Below, in pieces: positions 50,513 through 63,160 of a stretch of DNA of 64,000 bases. A program made the position numbers and the translations under genes. This DNA is from Boswellia sacra. Its lineage: Eukaryota > Streptophyta > Magnoliopsida > Sapindales > Burseraceae. Every line of letters begins with the position of its first letter. Within the stretch, counting starts at the first letter, position 1. Location of the stretch: NCBI GenBank assembly GCA_013180625.2, contig SNVD02010242.1:124001-188000 (forward strand). The letters run 5' to 3'. The notes beneath the pieces are model-generated. The model was not told where the DNA came from and did not search any database. It was given only the letters and a program-made list of their open reading frames with translations.

Positions 50513-51649
50513 TAGGGGTGACAATTCATGTTCAAGGGTCGTATTTGTGTTGTATCAATTTGTGACACGATAAAGATTTACCTAACACGAACATAAACTA
50601 TTTATTATTCGTGTCATAAAAGCTTAACACAAACATGACACAATTATTAAATGGGTAACATAACACGACACGCTAAAACGAATAATAAACAGGCCATATC
50701 CGTGCCTAACTGACACGTTAACACGATATTACGTTATAAGACATTTACATATATGACACGATTAAAATACATTTATAGTCAAGATTATAACATGTTTAAA
50801 TTTTTGATATGATTATATATTAAAACCTATTCTTAAATAAAAAACAATAAAAAATATACACAATTAAAGAAAACTAAATACCAAGAAATCTCAAACAAAT
50901 ATGTATCACATTCCTGTATTATGGATGACTTAGAACAAGTTCATCACAAACAACCAAACAAACAGTAAAAAGTCATAGCCATCCATCACAAATCATAATT
51001 GAGTGTATCACAAGCAAGTTCTAAAGAGTTTTTCAACTCTTATCCATCTCCTCTTCAACTTTTAAGCAATCTACAATAAAAAAAATCATATTATAGAATT
51101 ATATAAGGCATATTATAAATTAGTCAAGAAAGTTTAGAATTTGTTCATTATCTCATAAACCATAACAATGGAAACTACAAAATGCTTCAATTACCAAATT
51201 AGATTTCACATGTAAATGAATCATTCAATATCTTGTAATACCTTTAGTTAGCAATTAAAAATATAATACAAACCTATTAACATCAAAGTGACCAACCATT
51301 GGAAATGCAAATGAAACACAAGCCCAACACTAAAATTACTCTCTATAATTCATTTGTCACTTATACAATTAAGACCCTCATGTCATGGAAGAACTACTAG
51401 CCGATTCTCCAGCTTCACTATAAGAAAAATACTCATATTTGGCGGTCAAAGGCCGCCAAATAACTATATAATTGGCGGTCAATAAAACGATACCAATGGC
51501 ACCACCAAATATAGTCTATTTGCGGTAAGTCAAAACGCCAAATATATTCCCAACCATACTTCTCAAATAAAAGTGCCAAGTATAGAGGCATAATACTGTG
51601 GGAAACATGCCATATTTTTCACTTTTTTTTGTCAAATTTGGTAGGTTGT

Positions 51650-51960
51650 AACGGTAACTTTTTTGAATTGAAATATACTTAGCACTTTTTGTTCGATAAA
51701 TATAGTTTTGTAATGGTAACCTTTTTGAATTGAAATATATTTATCGCTTTTTGTCTGATAATATAATTTTGTAATGGTAAACTTTTTTGAATTTGTAATA
51801 TACTTAACGCTTTTTGTCCGATAAATATAGTTTTGTAACGGAAACTTCTTTGAATTTTGTAACATTTGGTGCTTTTTGAACAGTAAATATGGTTTCGTAA
51901 GAGTAGTAATTTTTTGAACTTGACAATATTCGTCACTTTCTGAACGGTAAGTACAAATTT
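51650..51960. repeat. Five tandem copies of a ~62-bp unit
   Basis: The unit GGTAACTTTTTTGAATTGAA... ...CTTTTTG..CGATAAATATAG is repeated at about 51652, 51716, 51776, 51838 and 51900, with the last copies more diverged. It lies within the CACTA subterminal region. It also produces meaningless repetitive ORFs on the minus strand. Confidence 0.8.
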
Positions 51961-52199
51961 TTTGTCGCTTATCGGCTCTATATTTGACATTTTTTGGCCG
52001 CCTGATATTGTTGAACAGGCTAAAAATATATAATACTTGGCTGGAACTCTTCCGCCAAGTATTATATATATATTGCATATGCTGTATATATTTGTAAAAA
52101 CAAATAGCTGAAATTTTTTGAAGGTTACATGTAATACATTGAAAATCAACTCCTAAAATGTATAAATCAACAAACAAATCAACCAAATGTATAAAATCA

Positions 52200-54110
52200 T
52201 TTCCCTAGTGATGCTATGTCAATGCCAAAAACACATACTTGCAAAACCAAACATAAAACATAACCTATTGCCTACAATATCATACTCCTGCTATCTTGCA
52301 ACACATTTGCAGCATTTTACCAACTTCACCAATTGCTGCATAATGTAATCCATGCCTTCATCCATCTACAAAATCAAATGATGCTCTCAAATCAAAATAT
52401 TCAAATTAAGCACCACATGAACTACAACATTCAAAGCACTTCACTAATATCCAAGTCATTATATAAAGCAACTAAAACAATACTTCATCAACAATAGTCT
52501 GAACTTCACTTGAATCAAAACAAGTTATTATATAAAGTGACTAAAACAACACATCAACATATATATGTCAACTAAACCTAAATCAACACTTGACCACCAG
52601 TATGCTGTCATCAATCAAGTTAAGAAATTCTCCGATGCTACCCTTAAAGTAACCGGTTTAATTACATGAAGAAACGATATCCTAGTGATGATATGTCAAT
52701 GCCAAAATATACATACTTGCAAAACCAAACATAAAACATAACTAATTGCCCGCAATATCATACTTCTGCAAAACATCTGCAGCACTTCACCAACTTTACC
52801 AATTGCTTCATAATGTAATCCATGCCTTCATCCATCTATAAAATCAAATGATGCTCTCAAATTAAAAGATTCAAATTAAGCACCACATGAACTACAACAT
52901 TCAAAGCACTTCACTAACATTCAAGTCGTTATATAAAGCAACTAAAACAACACTTCATCAACAATAGTTTGAACTCCACTTGAATCAAACCAAGTTATTA
53001 TATAAAGTGACTAAAACAACACATCAACATATAAATGTTAACTAAACCCAAATCAACACTTGACCACCAATATGTTGTCATCAATCAAGTTAAGAAATTC
53101 TCCAACGCTAGCCTCAAAGCAACCAGTTTAATTAGATAAAGAAATGATATATGGCAAATAAAACAATAAACAGCTTCGTCACATATATATCAACTAAAGA
53201 AATTAAAACTTTACTAACTTCATACAGTCTTTAATTAGATTTAGAAATAATATATATCATGTGACACAGTTGTCAACTACAACAACCAACCAATTAAATG
53301 GATATGTAATTAATGCAAAGCAAAGACATATCTGGAAACTCAACTAATTGCAAATCCTTTAAGTGAATCAACTGCTTGTTATAAATCATGATCTTATGAT
53401 GCTATGTCAAGGCAGGACACAGATACCTGTAAAATCAATCATACAACATAACCGAATGCCCATATCATACTCCTGCAACATATCAGCAACACTTCAACAA
53501 CTTTGCCGATTGCTACATAATGTAATCCATGCCTTCATCCATGTGCAAAATCAGATGATGCTCTCAAATCAAATCATTCAAATTAAATACCATATGAACT
53601 AAAACATTCAAAGCACTTCACTAACAACCAAGTAAATATATAAAGCAACTAAAACAGCACATCATCAATAATAGCTTCAACTGAACTTGAATCAAACGAA
53701 GTCATTATACAAAGTCATTAAAATAACACATCATCAACACATATATGTCTACTAAACAAATTAACACTTGACCACCACTGTGTTGTCATCAATCAAGTTA
53801 AGAAATTCACCAACACTATCCTCAAAGCAACCAGTTTAATGAGATAAAGAAATGATATATAACATGCATTACAATAAACAGCTCCAGCACATAAATATCA
53901 ACTGAAGAAATTAACATTTTACCAGCTTAATACAGTCTTCAATTAGATTTAGAAATAATATATATCATATGAACATAGTTGTCATCTACAGCATCCAAGC
54001 GATTAAATGGATATTTAATTAATGCACAACAAAGAAATACCTGGAACCTGGAAACTCAAGTAGCTGCAAATCCTTTAAATGAATCAATTGCTTGTTATAA
54101 ATCATGATCT
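52200..54110. repeat. Tandem triplication, unit about 710 bp
   Basis: Copy 1 is about 52200-52679 (short, lacking the last ~230 bp), copy 2 about 52680-53390 and copy 3 about 53391-54110. Landmarks such as GATGCTATGTCAATGCC, TAATGTAATCCATGCCTTCA, CTTGACCACCA.TATG and GTTAAGAAATTC occur in each. Copies 2 and 3 share the additional end segment (TTAGATTTAGAAATAATATA, CTTGTTATAAATCATGATCT). No coding capacity is evident. Confidence 0.85.
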
Positions 54111-54819
54111 TGTTTATTGCTCATTCAAATATATCTACTTTCAAAGCATACAAAGACATAATGATTTAACAAAAACTTTGAAACACAAAAATGAATGATC
54201 AAACAAATCTGTTAGTAATAAAACATGGTTAGTAAAGAGCCACATTGAACTTTACTAATATATACATAAGGAGAGTACTCCAAAAACTTGACAATAATAG
54301 TTTCTAGATTCGTTCACAAAAAAGCCCTAAAAGATTGATCATGTTTAAATGGTTCTTATCCATCTACTTCCAAATTGCTCTTTTCATCATGTAATCATGG
54401 CTCCACAAAAATCAATAGATCCATCAGAACATCTTCAAACAAAAAAGTCATCGTCTATATATTTAAAATAACATTCAAATTTGTTAGTCTTCCATCTGTA
54501 ACAATAAAAATATAATATAAATTAGAACCAAAGATGCATCAAATTAGTTACATTTACCCAACACTGAAACAGAAAAACGTACTCATATAAATGAATTATA
54601 CTTGTAAATAACTGATTGTTTCAATTTTTGTTGGCAAGTTGCTCTAGAATGATGCCAGATACATGGTTCGCCTACTCAGTTCTAATGCCATTCATCTCAT
54701 TGTCACTGTATTTGTCCTCGTAACTGAACTAAGACATAATCGTATACATCAATATTAATATCTCGTGAGTGAACCATTGAGAAAATAATTTATTGCATCA
54801 CTATCATCTAACCTTCTTA
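54111..54819. other. Non-coding interior of the CACTA element
   Basis: This is AT-rich DNA between the triplication and the coding relics. I see no clear motifs. It probably includes the 3' end of the transposase-gene transcript. Confidence 0.35.
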
Positions 54820-57690
54820 GAGAGGATTTTGGGGTCTGCTATGATCTCCTTCATGTATCTAAGTACATAATATCCACATTCCATCGATCACTCCTGTCGT
54901 GGTCCCTAATTATGCAAAAACTGGTGTTAGTAGCTCACAAACAGTGTTTGAATAGATGAAATATCTACAAAGCATTAATTAATGAAATTAAATTATTTTC
55001 TAGTATACCTTTGCGATTATCCATGGATTTTTCTTCTTCATATTTTTGTGCATTGCCACATCATGAACCCTCTGAAGACACATAATTGCAGTTTAAAGAA
55101 TTGTTTTTTACACATATCCTCGAATTTTGATGATTAGAAATAATGGTGAAAACTTACTGGTTAATTACTTGCTTAATACCTTACTGAATTCCTTTCCTCA
55201 GGGAATCTATATGAAATATCCTTACAAAGGACAAGTCAAGAATAATCAAAATCCAATGGTATCTGCATATTGGAAGCAAATAAACCTAAGTCAATAAGAG
55301 TACAAAATGCTGGTTCATTTTCAAATACAACAAAGAAAATTGACCTAGGGTTGTAAGGAATGAATACATAGTCTCTATTTTTTAAATTTTCTAGCTTGTC
55401 TACAAGTGACTAAGACATTTGTAAACACAACTACTTGTCCTTCAATTTGCTTGGAAGTATGGTTTCAGGGTGAATAAACCCAAACTTCACCAAGGCTGAT
55501 CCACCATCATAAGCCCCATACAGATAACTACATGTAATAATCAATAATGAATTAGTTTCTTGTACAAAATATATGAAGTAAGCCAAACATATAATCCTTA
55601 ACACAACGTAAATAGGTGAGAATTTAAAACCTCATATAAATTGTAAGACAATTTTGACTGAGCTCTTTAAAATTAATCATACAATACATGTCAGAGTAAG
55701 ACAAGAAAGTTTTCACTAGGTAGCCAAAAAACGCCATCATTAAAATGGATTTCAATTGGTTTTTCTTTTTCCACTGTAATATTCATGAGCGCTTGAAAAT
55801 GGGTAATGGGTTGAGGCTTTTCAACAGTCTGTTTCTGTACTACATCAGCTTTAAGCCCCTTCAATTCCCTACTTAGGTTCTTCTTTTTTTTAGGTGATGC
55901 CTCACTTGAGTCCTTTATAAAAACAACTTAAATGTTCAGTTACTGTATATTATATAAAAATAATATAAATAATGTTAAATTAACTTAGATCATGATGATC
56001 AATCGTTTACCTCAGACCATATAACAAGTAGATGCGTTGGCCATAGCAGATGGCAACCACATGCCTCATATAAAGTGACTATGTCATCACTTTTTTGCTA
56101 AATGGGGAGAACAGTATATTGATCATAGGCTTGATCAAGTGACACAATTACATTTGGAGTCGAATCTTTCAAAATTTTTCCAGTACCTATAATGATTCCA
56201 TCCTCTTCCACTTTCAAATCACAGCATTTCCCCTAAGTCATAACATTAAATTACATGTCAACATTGTATTTATACTCAAACAATAATGACACAAATTCTT
56301 AGATAATATAAGGGAATAAAACACTGCACCAGTGGTACCTTTCTATTTCCAGAAGCAGTTTCTGGTTTTCAAGGTTCTTTGCTGTCGCTGTTTGACAAAT
56401 CTTCCAATTCTAATTGCTTCCCAACTTTGGAAGTGGTACACTTCCTTGACAACTCAACCTCATCATCTTTTAATATACCCAAAGTTGGGGTCTTTTTAAA
56501 ATCATCAAAAGCTTTAATATCTGTTTCCTTCACCACTTGTTATGTGTTACTTGAGCCAGCTGACTTAAAAGTTGCAACTTCACTCCTAAGTCTTGCTATT
56601 TCATCATCTCTTTCCTTCAGTTGCCTCTCTAACTCCTGTACCTTCTTGTCTCTCTCATAATTTCCATGAACACTTTTAAAATATGAAGTTGGTGTGACAA
56701 ATCTCTCAACCCCTCTCACCCAATCCCTATGCTCCGGTTTGCCTAATGCTTGAGTGAATATATTATTCCCTGATGATATGTCTGTCACACTTGACTAAGG
56801 TTGCCCCTTCAACTCTTCCTATAACAAACAATCCATGTATTAAATTAGGAAATAACTAATACACCATTATTTAGAGTAAGTACCGAAGAAAAATGAATCA
56901 TGAAAATCTTAGCAAAGTCATATAGCACCCCTACAAAGGGCTGTATGCATATGTGCACAATTTAGAACCCCCCCAATATGTTATTAATACTTGTCCACAC
57001 TTTTTTACAAATGCTTGAAAGGGAATCCTATAACACTTGTTGACTAATCTGATACATCCATTTCCATGCAATTGTACTTCAATATGGTTTATATATGCAC
57101 CGTTAATGACATGCATTGATAGCAAAACCAATTGTATATGGTTGCATATAACTACATATATTTGATTATGAGAAATCAAATCTTCTACAGTTTTAAAAAT
57201 TAGCATCTACTTAATAAACTCTTGACTGCATATGATCAAGATGCAAATACTGATAACCAACTCAAACATGCAAGGTCATAAACAATAAAATAGAATATAA
57301 TAAAATCTATTAGAATACAAATGACTTTGCACATGTGCACAATTAGAATACAGTGTGGACTACTTACAATCTTGTCAATTACAGGAACAACGTTGGGATG
57401 GTAATCCCCATCCTTCCTTTTTCGACCCCTTTTCCATAGTTCACATTGATCAATAGGCGAATCCCAATCTTCAAACTCTGCCCGCTGTAGTAAAATATTT
57501 TAACAATTAATTGAACATGAAGACTAAAGTGTAATGGGTTTCAAACAACTTAAAACAACATTATCATCAATCAGAATATTCATTACCATCTCCTCTTCGA
57601 CCTTTGCATATCCTGACCTACCTGTACAATGATCGTACTTGTTCTCATAAGATCTTTCTCGTTGTTGTTCATTGAATTCCTTCATAAAAC
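54820..57690 (-). pseudogene. CACTA element gene: Transposase_24-like, coiled coil, C48 protease-like (relic)
   Basis: Exon-like pieces in minus order: about 57587-57680 (EFNEQQRERSYENKYDHCTG); about 57368-57480 (FEDWDSPIDQCELWKRGRKR, then a GT donor); about 56334-56825 (FTQALGKPEHRDWVRGVERF, VTPTSYFKS, then the heptad helix VQELERQLKERDDEIARLRS); about 56010-56235 (GTGKILKDSTPN, ACGCHLLWPTHLLV, with a stop); pieces near 55740-55920 and 55440-55540; and about 54835-54905 (ECGYYVLRYMKEIIADPKI). The ALG.PEH...VRG...TP..YF pattern is that of Transposase_24 proteins of plant En/Spm elements. The last piece matches the catalytic-Cys end of Ulp1-like (C48) proteases that plant transposons carry. 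In-frame stops (for example in the 56010 piece) and missing segments show it is dead. Confidence 0.65.
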
Positions 57691-59542
57691 ATTATAACAT
57701 AACCCCGAATTTAGGATATGCAACAAAAACTAACGTCATTGCAACTATAAACAGAAAACTTCAATGACATAGACAGAATAGTATATCAATCCAATCTAGG
57801 TATGAATGAAAGCTTAAAAAGGCTTTGAACATATTATTTACAAATGAGATATCAAAAGTCAAGGGTAAGCAAGCATGTGCTAATCAATTAAAATACAATT
57901 GTCAGAAACAGCCCAATAGTTTCAGTCATTATGACTTGCAGGAAAATACGGACTGTCAACATTTTTCACTACTACCTATGCCGAATTTTAATTCCATTCT
58001 TTTCACTTCCACCAACTTTAAGAAACTACAATTTGATTAACATTTACAATTATAGTAGGATCCATAAAATTTAATTAATAACTTGTAATTAATTTGACTA
58101 ATCTTACTATTTAATTTCATGATATAACTCAACAATGAACTAATGTTACAATTTGAATAGTCTTTCCAATACTTATTAAAATGACTGACGAGATTGTTTT
58201 ATAATTATCTAAGATAGCCATATTTACATATTCATTATAAGCAAATCATAGCTATTAACGTTCCAGAAATAAAACCAGAAACATTACTTTAATATAATAA
58301 GTGACTCCCTACAACATATCCATATACCACCATCATAACCTTTGACCAAATCATTAATATTAAGATCTCCAAGATAACTAAGTACGATTTAATAAGAAAA
58401 TAGAGCAAGGTGACACTTTCAAATGTGAAAATTAGAAGAACTGCATACCACATTATTGTTAAATCATACTCTCAGAAAGTTACATAACCACATTTTGTCA
58501 ATTGATAAGTTACAATTAACCAGTATTAATTACACTATAAATCATATATAAATTGGTTCACCCATAAAGTATTATATATGTATAAACGTGAAAATTAAAT
58601 ATAGTTTGATTAGATGAACTGTGAAGGTTAATTAAATATTAATCCCAATTTCCATTCAACAGATCCTAAATTGCTAAAACAACTATAGATGTCATAACTA
58701 AAATGAAGTGATTCAATGCACAAAGAATTTAAAGAACACTTCAACTTTACCAATAGAGAGAGATAATGAGCAAAAAATATCCAGCAAGCAAATCAAAATA
58801 CAAATCAGATGGAACATGAACGCGATGTGGAAGGTAGAGGTGGCTTCCCTTAGTCGTGGTCGCAAGTAAAAAGGTTGGAGATGGTTTCCCTTGGTCGTGA
58901 CCGCAAGGAAGAGGACTGGACGACTGAAGGAGGCTACAGTCGCAACGTGAGGGAGGGTAAGGATGGGACACTGAAGCTACAGTAGTGAAACAATGAGGGC
59001 AGGTAACAGTAAGGATAGAAGAGGACTGACAGCGATGAGGAGAAAAGAGGAGAGGTTCTATGTATTTTTTAAGTTTGAGTGATTGAGAAGAGATTAGGGT
59101 TTTCAATTTTCATTGAATTATGTTTTCATTTTTTGTTAAATGACTAAAATATTATAAGTTTTAAAATTTCTTAGGTTTTAAAATTTTATTCTTAGTTTAA
59201 ATTTTTGAAATATGTAGGGATTAAAATGTCTCAAACTAGAATGTTAAGTTTAGTATTTTAAATTTTAATATTATTTTGTAATCGTGTCCATATTTGTATT
59301 AATCATGTTATCGTGTCAACAATATTTTAATATGTATTTGTGTTATTCATGTCAATAGTATCATAAATTTGTTTGTGTTATAATCATGTTCGCGTGTTGA
59401 AGGCCCTCAACCTGAACATGACACGATTATTAAAGGGGTTGACATTTTTGACACAATCAAGATTAAGCCAAAACCTAAACCCGCTGAAAGACTTGTCGTG
59501 TCAAGTCATGTTCGTGTGTCTTGTCAAAAATTTTCACCTCTA
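57691..59542. other. 5' side of the CACTA gene and right subterminal zone of the hAT-like element
   Basis: About 57690-58740 is AT-rich and non-coding. About 58790-59060 is GC-richer, with a duplicated GGTTTCCCTTGGTCGTG / GGCTTCCCTTAGTCGTG motif; a 119-codon minus ORF there is low-complexity Ser/Pro and probably leader. About 59270-59542 is the ACACGA-rich zone of the hAT-like right end. Confidence 0.4.
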
Positions 59543-59757
59543 ACATTAGCTAACAATTTAAAATTATAGACTTGATAAACTCTAGTGGAGGTCGGACTTT
59601 GTCCAAGCAGATCAAAGATTCGTACCTAACTTTGAAAGAATGATGGGTCGTTAGATCTAGAAGTAATCGGTTGTCGTCACCTAAATCCTGTGGTACCCTT
59701 TAAGTCTTTGAAAGGAACTTAGAAAAATAGTGTTGAGGTCGCAAGCGCTTGGGGCAA
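59543..59757. mobile_element. Right remainder of the unclassified insert
   Basis: This is non-copia DNA (GGTCGTTAGATCTAGAAG, GGTTGTCGTCACCTAAATCC, CAAGCGCTTG palindrome) between the hAT-like end and resumed copia coding sequence. It probably continues the insert seen at 47926-50512. Confidence 0.4.
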
Positions 59758-61190
59758 GATGAAAGCTTTGCTCACAACTAAATATATTCAAGAACATAAA
59801 GAAACCATTCAATGTCTTACAAAAGGCTCCAAGAAGCTTGATGAAATTCTAGTCCAAGGAAGAATCTGCATAAACAAACAAGGATTGGGATATAAAGGTC
59901 ACAATTAGGCTTTGAAATAGTCTTTGTGAAAGCTTCAGACATATTTATCTTTAGAATCAGGTAAGAAATGTAAAAAGCATCTTTCTTCAAGGCCATAAGA
60001 GTTTTATACCATCGTACTTCTTCATAATTTGTGAAACCTAACTTAGGTAAGGTAAAGAAATTTGTGCCTATCTGTTATTTCTATAGTGTTAAAGGATATA
60101 TTAGGCCTAGATGCCTTAAACTGAAAATTTTGTTGAAATAGAATGAGAATTAGTTTATGTAGTCATCTCAAACATAAGAAAGTAAGTTTAAAAAAGCATA
60201 ACTTGATGTAATGTTGCATTGACCCTTTTTAATGCTTTTACTAACGATTCTTAGTACTTTGATAGTGGTTCAAGGCATATGATAGGTAACAAAGAATTTT
60301 CAAAAAATTTTAAGTAATCATGGTTTAATCACTTTTGGAGATGGTGCAAAGAGTAGGATAGTAGGTAAGGGAACTTTGTATGTTGATAGCCTACTTCAAT
60401 TTGATAATGTTTTGTTTGTTAATGGTCTTAAAGCTAATTTACTCTGTATTAGTCATATTTATGATAATAAATATACTATAGAATTCACACAAAGCAAATG
60501 CATGGTTCTTGTCCTAATAAGAATTGCATTCCAGAAGGAAGTTAGAGGTCAAATGATAATCGTTACTTGTTGACCAAATTGAATGCATTGCCTGCTAAGA
60601 TATTAGATATAAAACTATGACATCAAAAACTAGGACATATGAACTACAAAGACTTAGTTAATTAAGTAAGACTGGAGTTGTTAGAGGCGTACTTAAGTTT
60701 GAAGTAAAACCTGATATTGTTTGTGGCCCATGTCAAAAAGATAAGCAAGGAAAGAGTTCTCATGGTTCTAACTCATATATTTGGTACTTTAAAGATTCTT
60801 GAACCATTAAATATGGATCTCATAGATTCAATACAAATTCAAAGCATTGTGGGCAAGAGGTTCAAAGCTGGGCAAAATCGAAATATTAGAAGGGTAATTA
60901 GAATTCGAAGTGAAGATGGCAAGGAATTTAAGAAAAAAAGTTATGTAGATTTTTGCTAACTTTATGGCACAACGCATGAAGTTTCTACACCTAAGACTCC
61001 AAAGCAAAAAGGAATAGTGGAGAGGAAAAGTAGAACCTTATAAGAGATGGCTCAGGTGATGCTAAACAACAAAAAGCTCACAAAAAGGCTATGGGAAGAA
61101 GTAATAAACATAGCTTGCTACATCATCAATAAGGTGTTTCGAGACCTAGAACAAATCAAACTCCCTATGAGCTATTGAAATGAAGAAAAC
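59758..61190 (+). pseudogene. copia late gag, protease and integrase (decayed)
   Basis: After KKLDEILVQGR comes a protease motif remnant, YFDSGSRHMIGNKEF (about 60259-60300). VTFGDGA-like and KGTLYVDSLLQFDNVLFVNG blocks follow (60376 on), then the GAG-pre-integrase region (KLGHMNYKDLVN, about 60630-60660). The integrase core includes PLNMDLID and the conserved KQKGIVERK block (about 61005-61030). Stops (for example after LGHMNYKDLVN) and frame changes occur throughout, so only pieces survive. Confidence 0.75.
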
Positions 61191-61689
61191 TTAACCTTAA
61201 GTACTTTCATGTGTTTGGTTACAAGTGTTATATTATCAATGATAGGGAGTAGTTTGGTAAATTTGATGTAAAAAGTGATGATAGAATATTTATAATCTAT
61301 TCTTTAAATAGCAAGGCTTGTAAGGTGTACAATATGAGAACTGAGACAATTATAGAATCTGCTAATATTGTTTTTGATGATCTTGATGATTATGCAGATT
61401 TCTCAAAGGAAGAAACCATAGACAACTTCTCAAAATCTAAAATTTAAATTGCTGAAAAGTTAGAGCCAGTTACACCTGATGTAACGGATAGAGTCAAGAC
61501 AGACAGAACGACATATCCGACAGTGTTGATTTGGGTAGAGAATAAATAAGAAATGAAACCAAGGCTAAAGATTCCCCAACTTAGATCCTAAAAGTAGGTC
61601 ACACTACATCAATCATTAGAAATCCTAAAAGTAATATGAAAACTAGAAGTAAGGTAAGGAATCAGGTAAGTTATTCTTGTTATGTATCT

Positions 61690-62510
61690 CTTATTGAACT
61701 TAAAAACGTCAATGAAGCTCTTAAGGAAAATGGTTGGATTTAAGCAATGCAATAAGAGCTCAATGAGTTTAAAAATAATGATGTTTAGATGTTAGTTCCT
61801 AATCCTAAAAATTCAAATTTAGTTGGAACTAAATAGATCTTTAAAAAAAAGTGATGAAAATTGTCAAGTGATTAGAAACCAAGTTAGGTTAGTTGCTCAA
61901 GGCTATACTGAAATTGAGAGATTTAACTTTGAGGAGACTTTTGCACCTGTAGCTAGGCTAGAGTCAATCAAATAGTTGCTTATCATTACTTGTTTGCTAA
62001 CTTTTTGAACGGCATATTAAATAAAGAAGCTTTTGTTGAACAACCTAAAGGTTTTGAGGATTTAAATCATGCAACCTATGTGTATAAACTGAAAAAAGCA
62101 TCATATAAGTTAAAACAAGTTTCAAGAGCTTGATATGATATGTTAGCAACTTTTCTTCTTAATAAGGGATATATTAGAGGTAGTCTAGTGATAAAACATT
62201 GTCCATGAGCATGCTTCTAGTTATATCATAGTTGCTTAAATTTATGTTGATGACATTGTGTTTGGCTCTACTCAAAAGGACAAAACTAGTGAATTTGTTG
62301 AGCTTATGCAGGGTGAATCTAAGATGAGTATGACATGTGAGCTTACATTCTTTCTAGATCTCCAAGTTAAGCAACTTGATAATGGAATCTTTATTTCTCA
62401 AATTAAATATGCTAAAAACTTGGTAAATAAATTTGAAATGGATAAAGCTAAGTCAATGAGAACACTTATTGCAAGTCTCAAATTGTCAAGAGACAATATA
62501 ATATAGATAT
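61690..62510 (+). pseudogene. copia reverse transcriptase (decayed)
   Basis: Recognisable blocks are ELNEFKNNDV (61760), LVPNPKNSNLVGTK, VRLVAQGYTEIERFNFEETF (61887-61945), APVARLESI, and the catalytic IYVDDIVFGST at about 62240-62272. The open part 62258-62506 continues with FFLDLQVKQLDNGIFISQIKY. The YVDD box identifies the copia lineage. There are many stops upstream and a frame change near 61850. Confidence 0.8.
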
Positions 62511-62639
62511 TGTTTCAAGCTTTTACAGAAGCATGTTTGTATCTCAGTGTTAACAAACTTGATATTAGCTTCAGTGTTCGATTATATGCCTGATTTCTGT
62601 CATGTCCAAAAGAATTACATCTTGCCGCAGTCAAAAGAA

Positions 62640-63160
62640 TAACCAAGTATGTTCATAGGACAACTAAATTTGGAATATGGTTATCTAAAAACGCAGTCTT
62701 GCAGGTTATAGTGATGTTAATTGGGCTGACAATGTAGATGATAAAAAAAGTATAAACGGAAGATTTTTTATCTTGGAAACGATCTTGTTTCATGGCATAG
62801 CAGGAGACAAAATTCAATCTCCTTGTCAACTGCAAAGGCTGAATGCATGCTGCTGGGAGTTGTTGCACATAAATTTTATGGATGAAACAAATGTTGAATG
62901 ACTATGATATTGATCAAGACTTTATGATAATATTTTGTGATAACATTAGTGCAATCAATATCTCTAAGAATCTAGTTCAACATTTAAGAACTAAGCATAT
63001 TGACATAAGATATCACTTTATTAGAGAGTTGGTCAAATAAAAATAATCCCCATTGAGCATGTTTCGACTGAAAATCAACTAGTTGACCTATTTACCAAAA
63101 CACTAAACTCAACAAGATTTGAAAAGTTAAGAAAGGCTATTGGCACTTTTTAGTTATCTG
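62640..63160 (+). pseudogene. copia RNase H (decayed)
   Basis: Blocks resemble GYSDVNWADNVDDKKSING, VSWHSRRQNSISLSTAKAE and, at the end, VDLFTKTLNSTRFEKLRKAI, as in the RNase H and pol C-terminus of copia elements. The frame is broken by small indels. Confidence 0.75.

Larger units (their letters stand above)
51416..59110 (-). mobile_element. CACTA (En/Spm) transposon with transposase and protease relics; one end missing
   Basis: It starts CACTATAAGAAAAATACTC at 51416, a classical CACTA terminus, followed by GGCGGTCAAAGGCCGCC-type subterminal motifs (51440-51560). Tandem repeats (51650-51960 and 52200-54110) and a minus-strand coding region (54820-57690) follow, then a GC-richer, leader-like stretch near 58800-59090. 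The inverted partner end (…TTCTTATAGTG) was not found before the hAT-like right end, so the right side seems deleted. Transcription would run from right to left. Confidence 0.7.
50513..59542. mobile_element. Large element with hAT-like ends, about 9.0 kb, containing a CACTA element
   Basis: The left end starts TAGGGGTGACAATTCATG. The right end, read inward, starts TAGAGGTGAAAATTTTTG. Both are followed by several hundred bases packed with ACACGA / GTGTCATG motifs. The flanks ATAGTAGT and ACATTAGC agree at 5 of 8 positions, a weak, aged 8-bp duplication. The ends resemble those of the MITE at 2747-3245. Most of the interior is the CACTA element starting at 51416. No hAT transposase is visible. 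Alternatively the two ends could be from separate insertions. Confidence 0.5.

Noticed and set aside
51632..52186. A 184-codon minus-strand ORF
   Set aside because: It is produced by the ~62-bp tandem repeat and is simply repetitive Lys/Tyr/Ile sequence; it is not a gene.
58747..59106. A 119-codon minus-strand ORF of Ser/Pro/His type
   Set aside because: It is low-complexity and lies in the leader-like zone of the CACTA element without conserved motifs.
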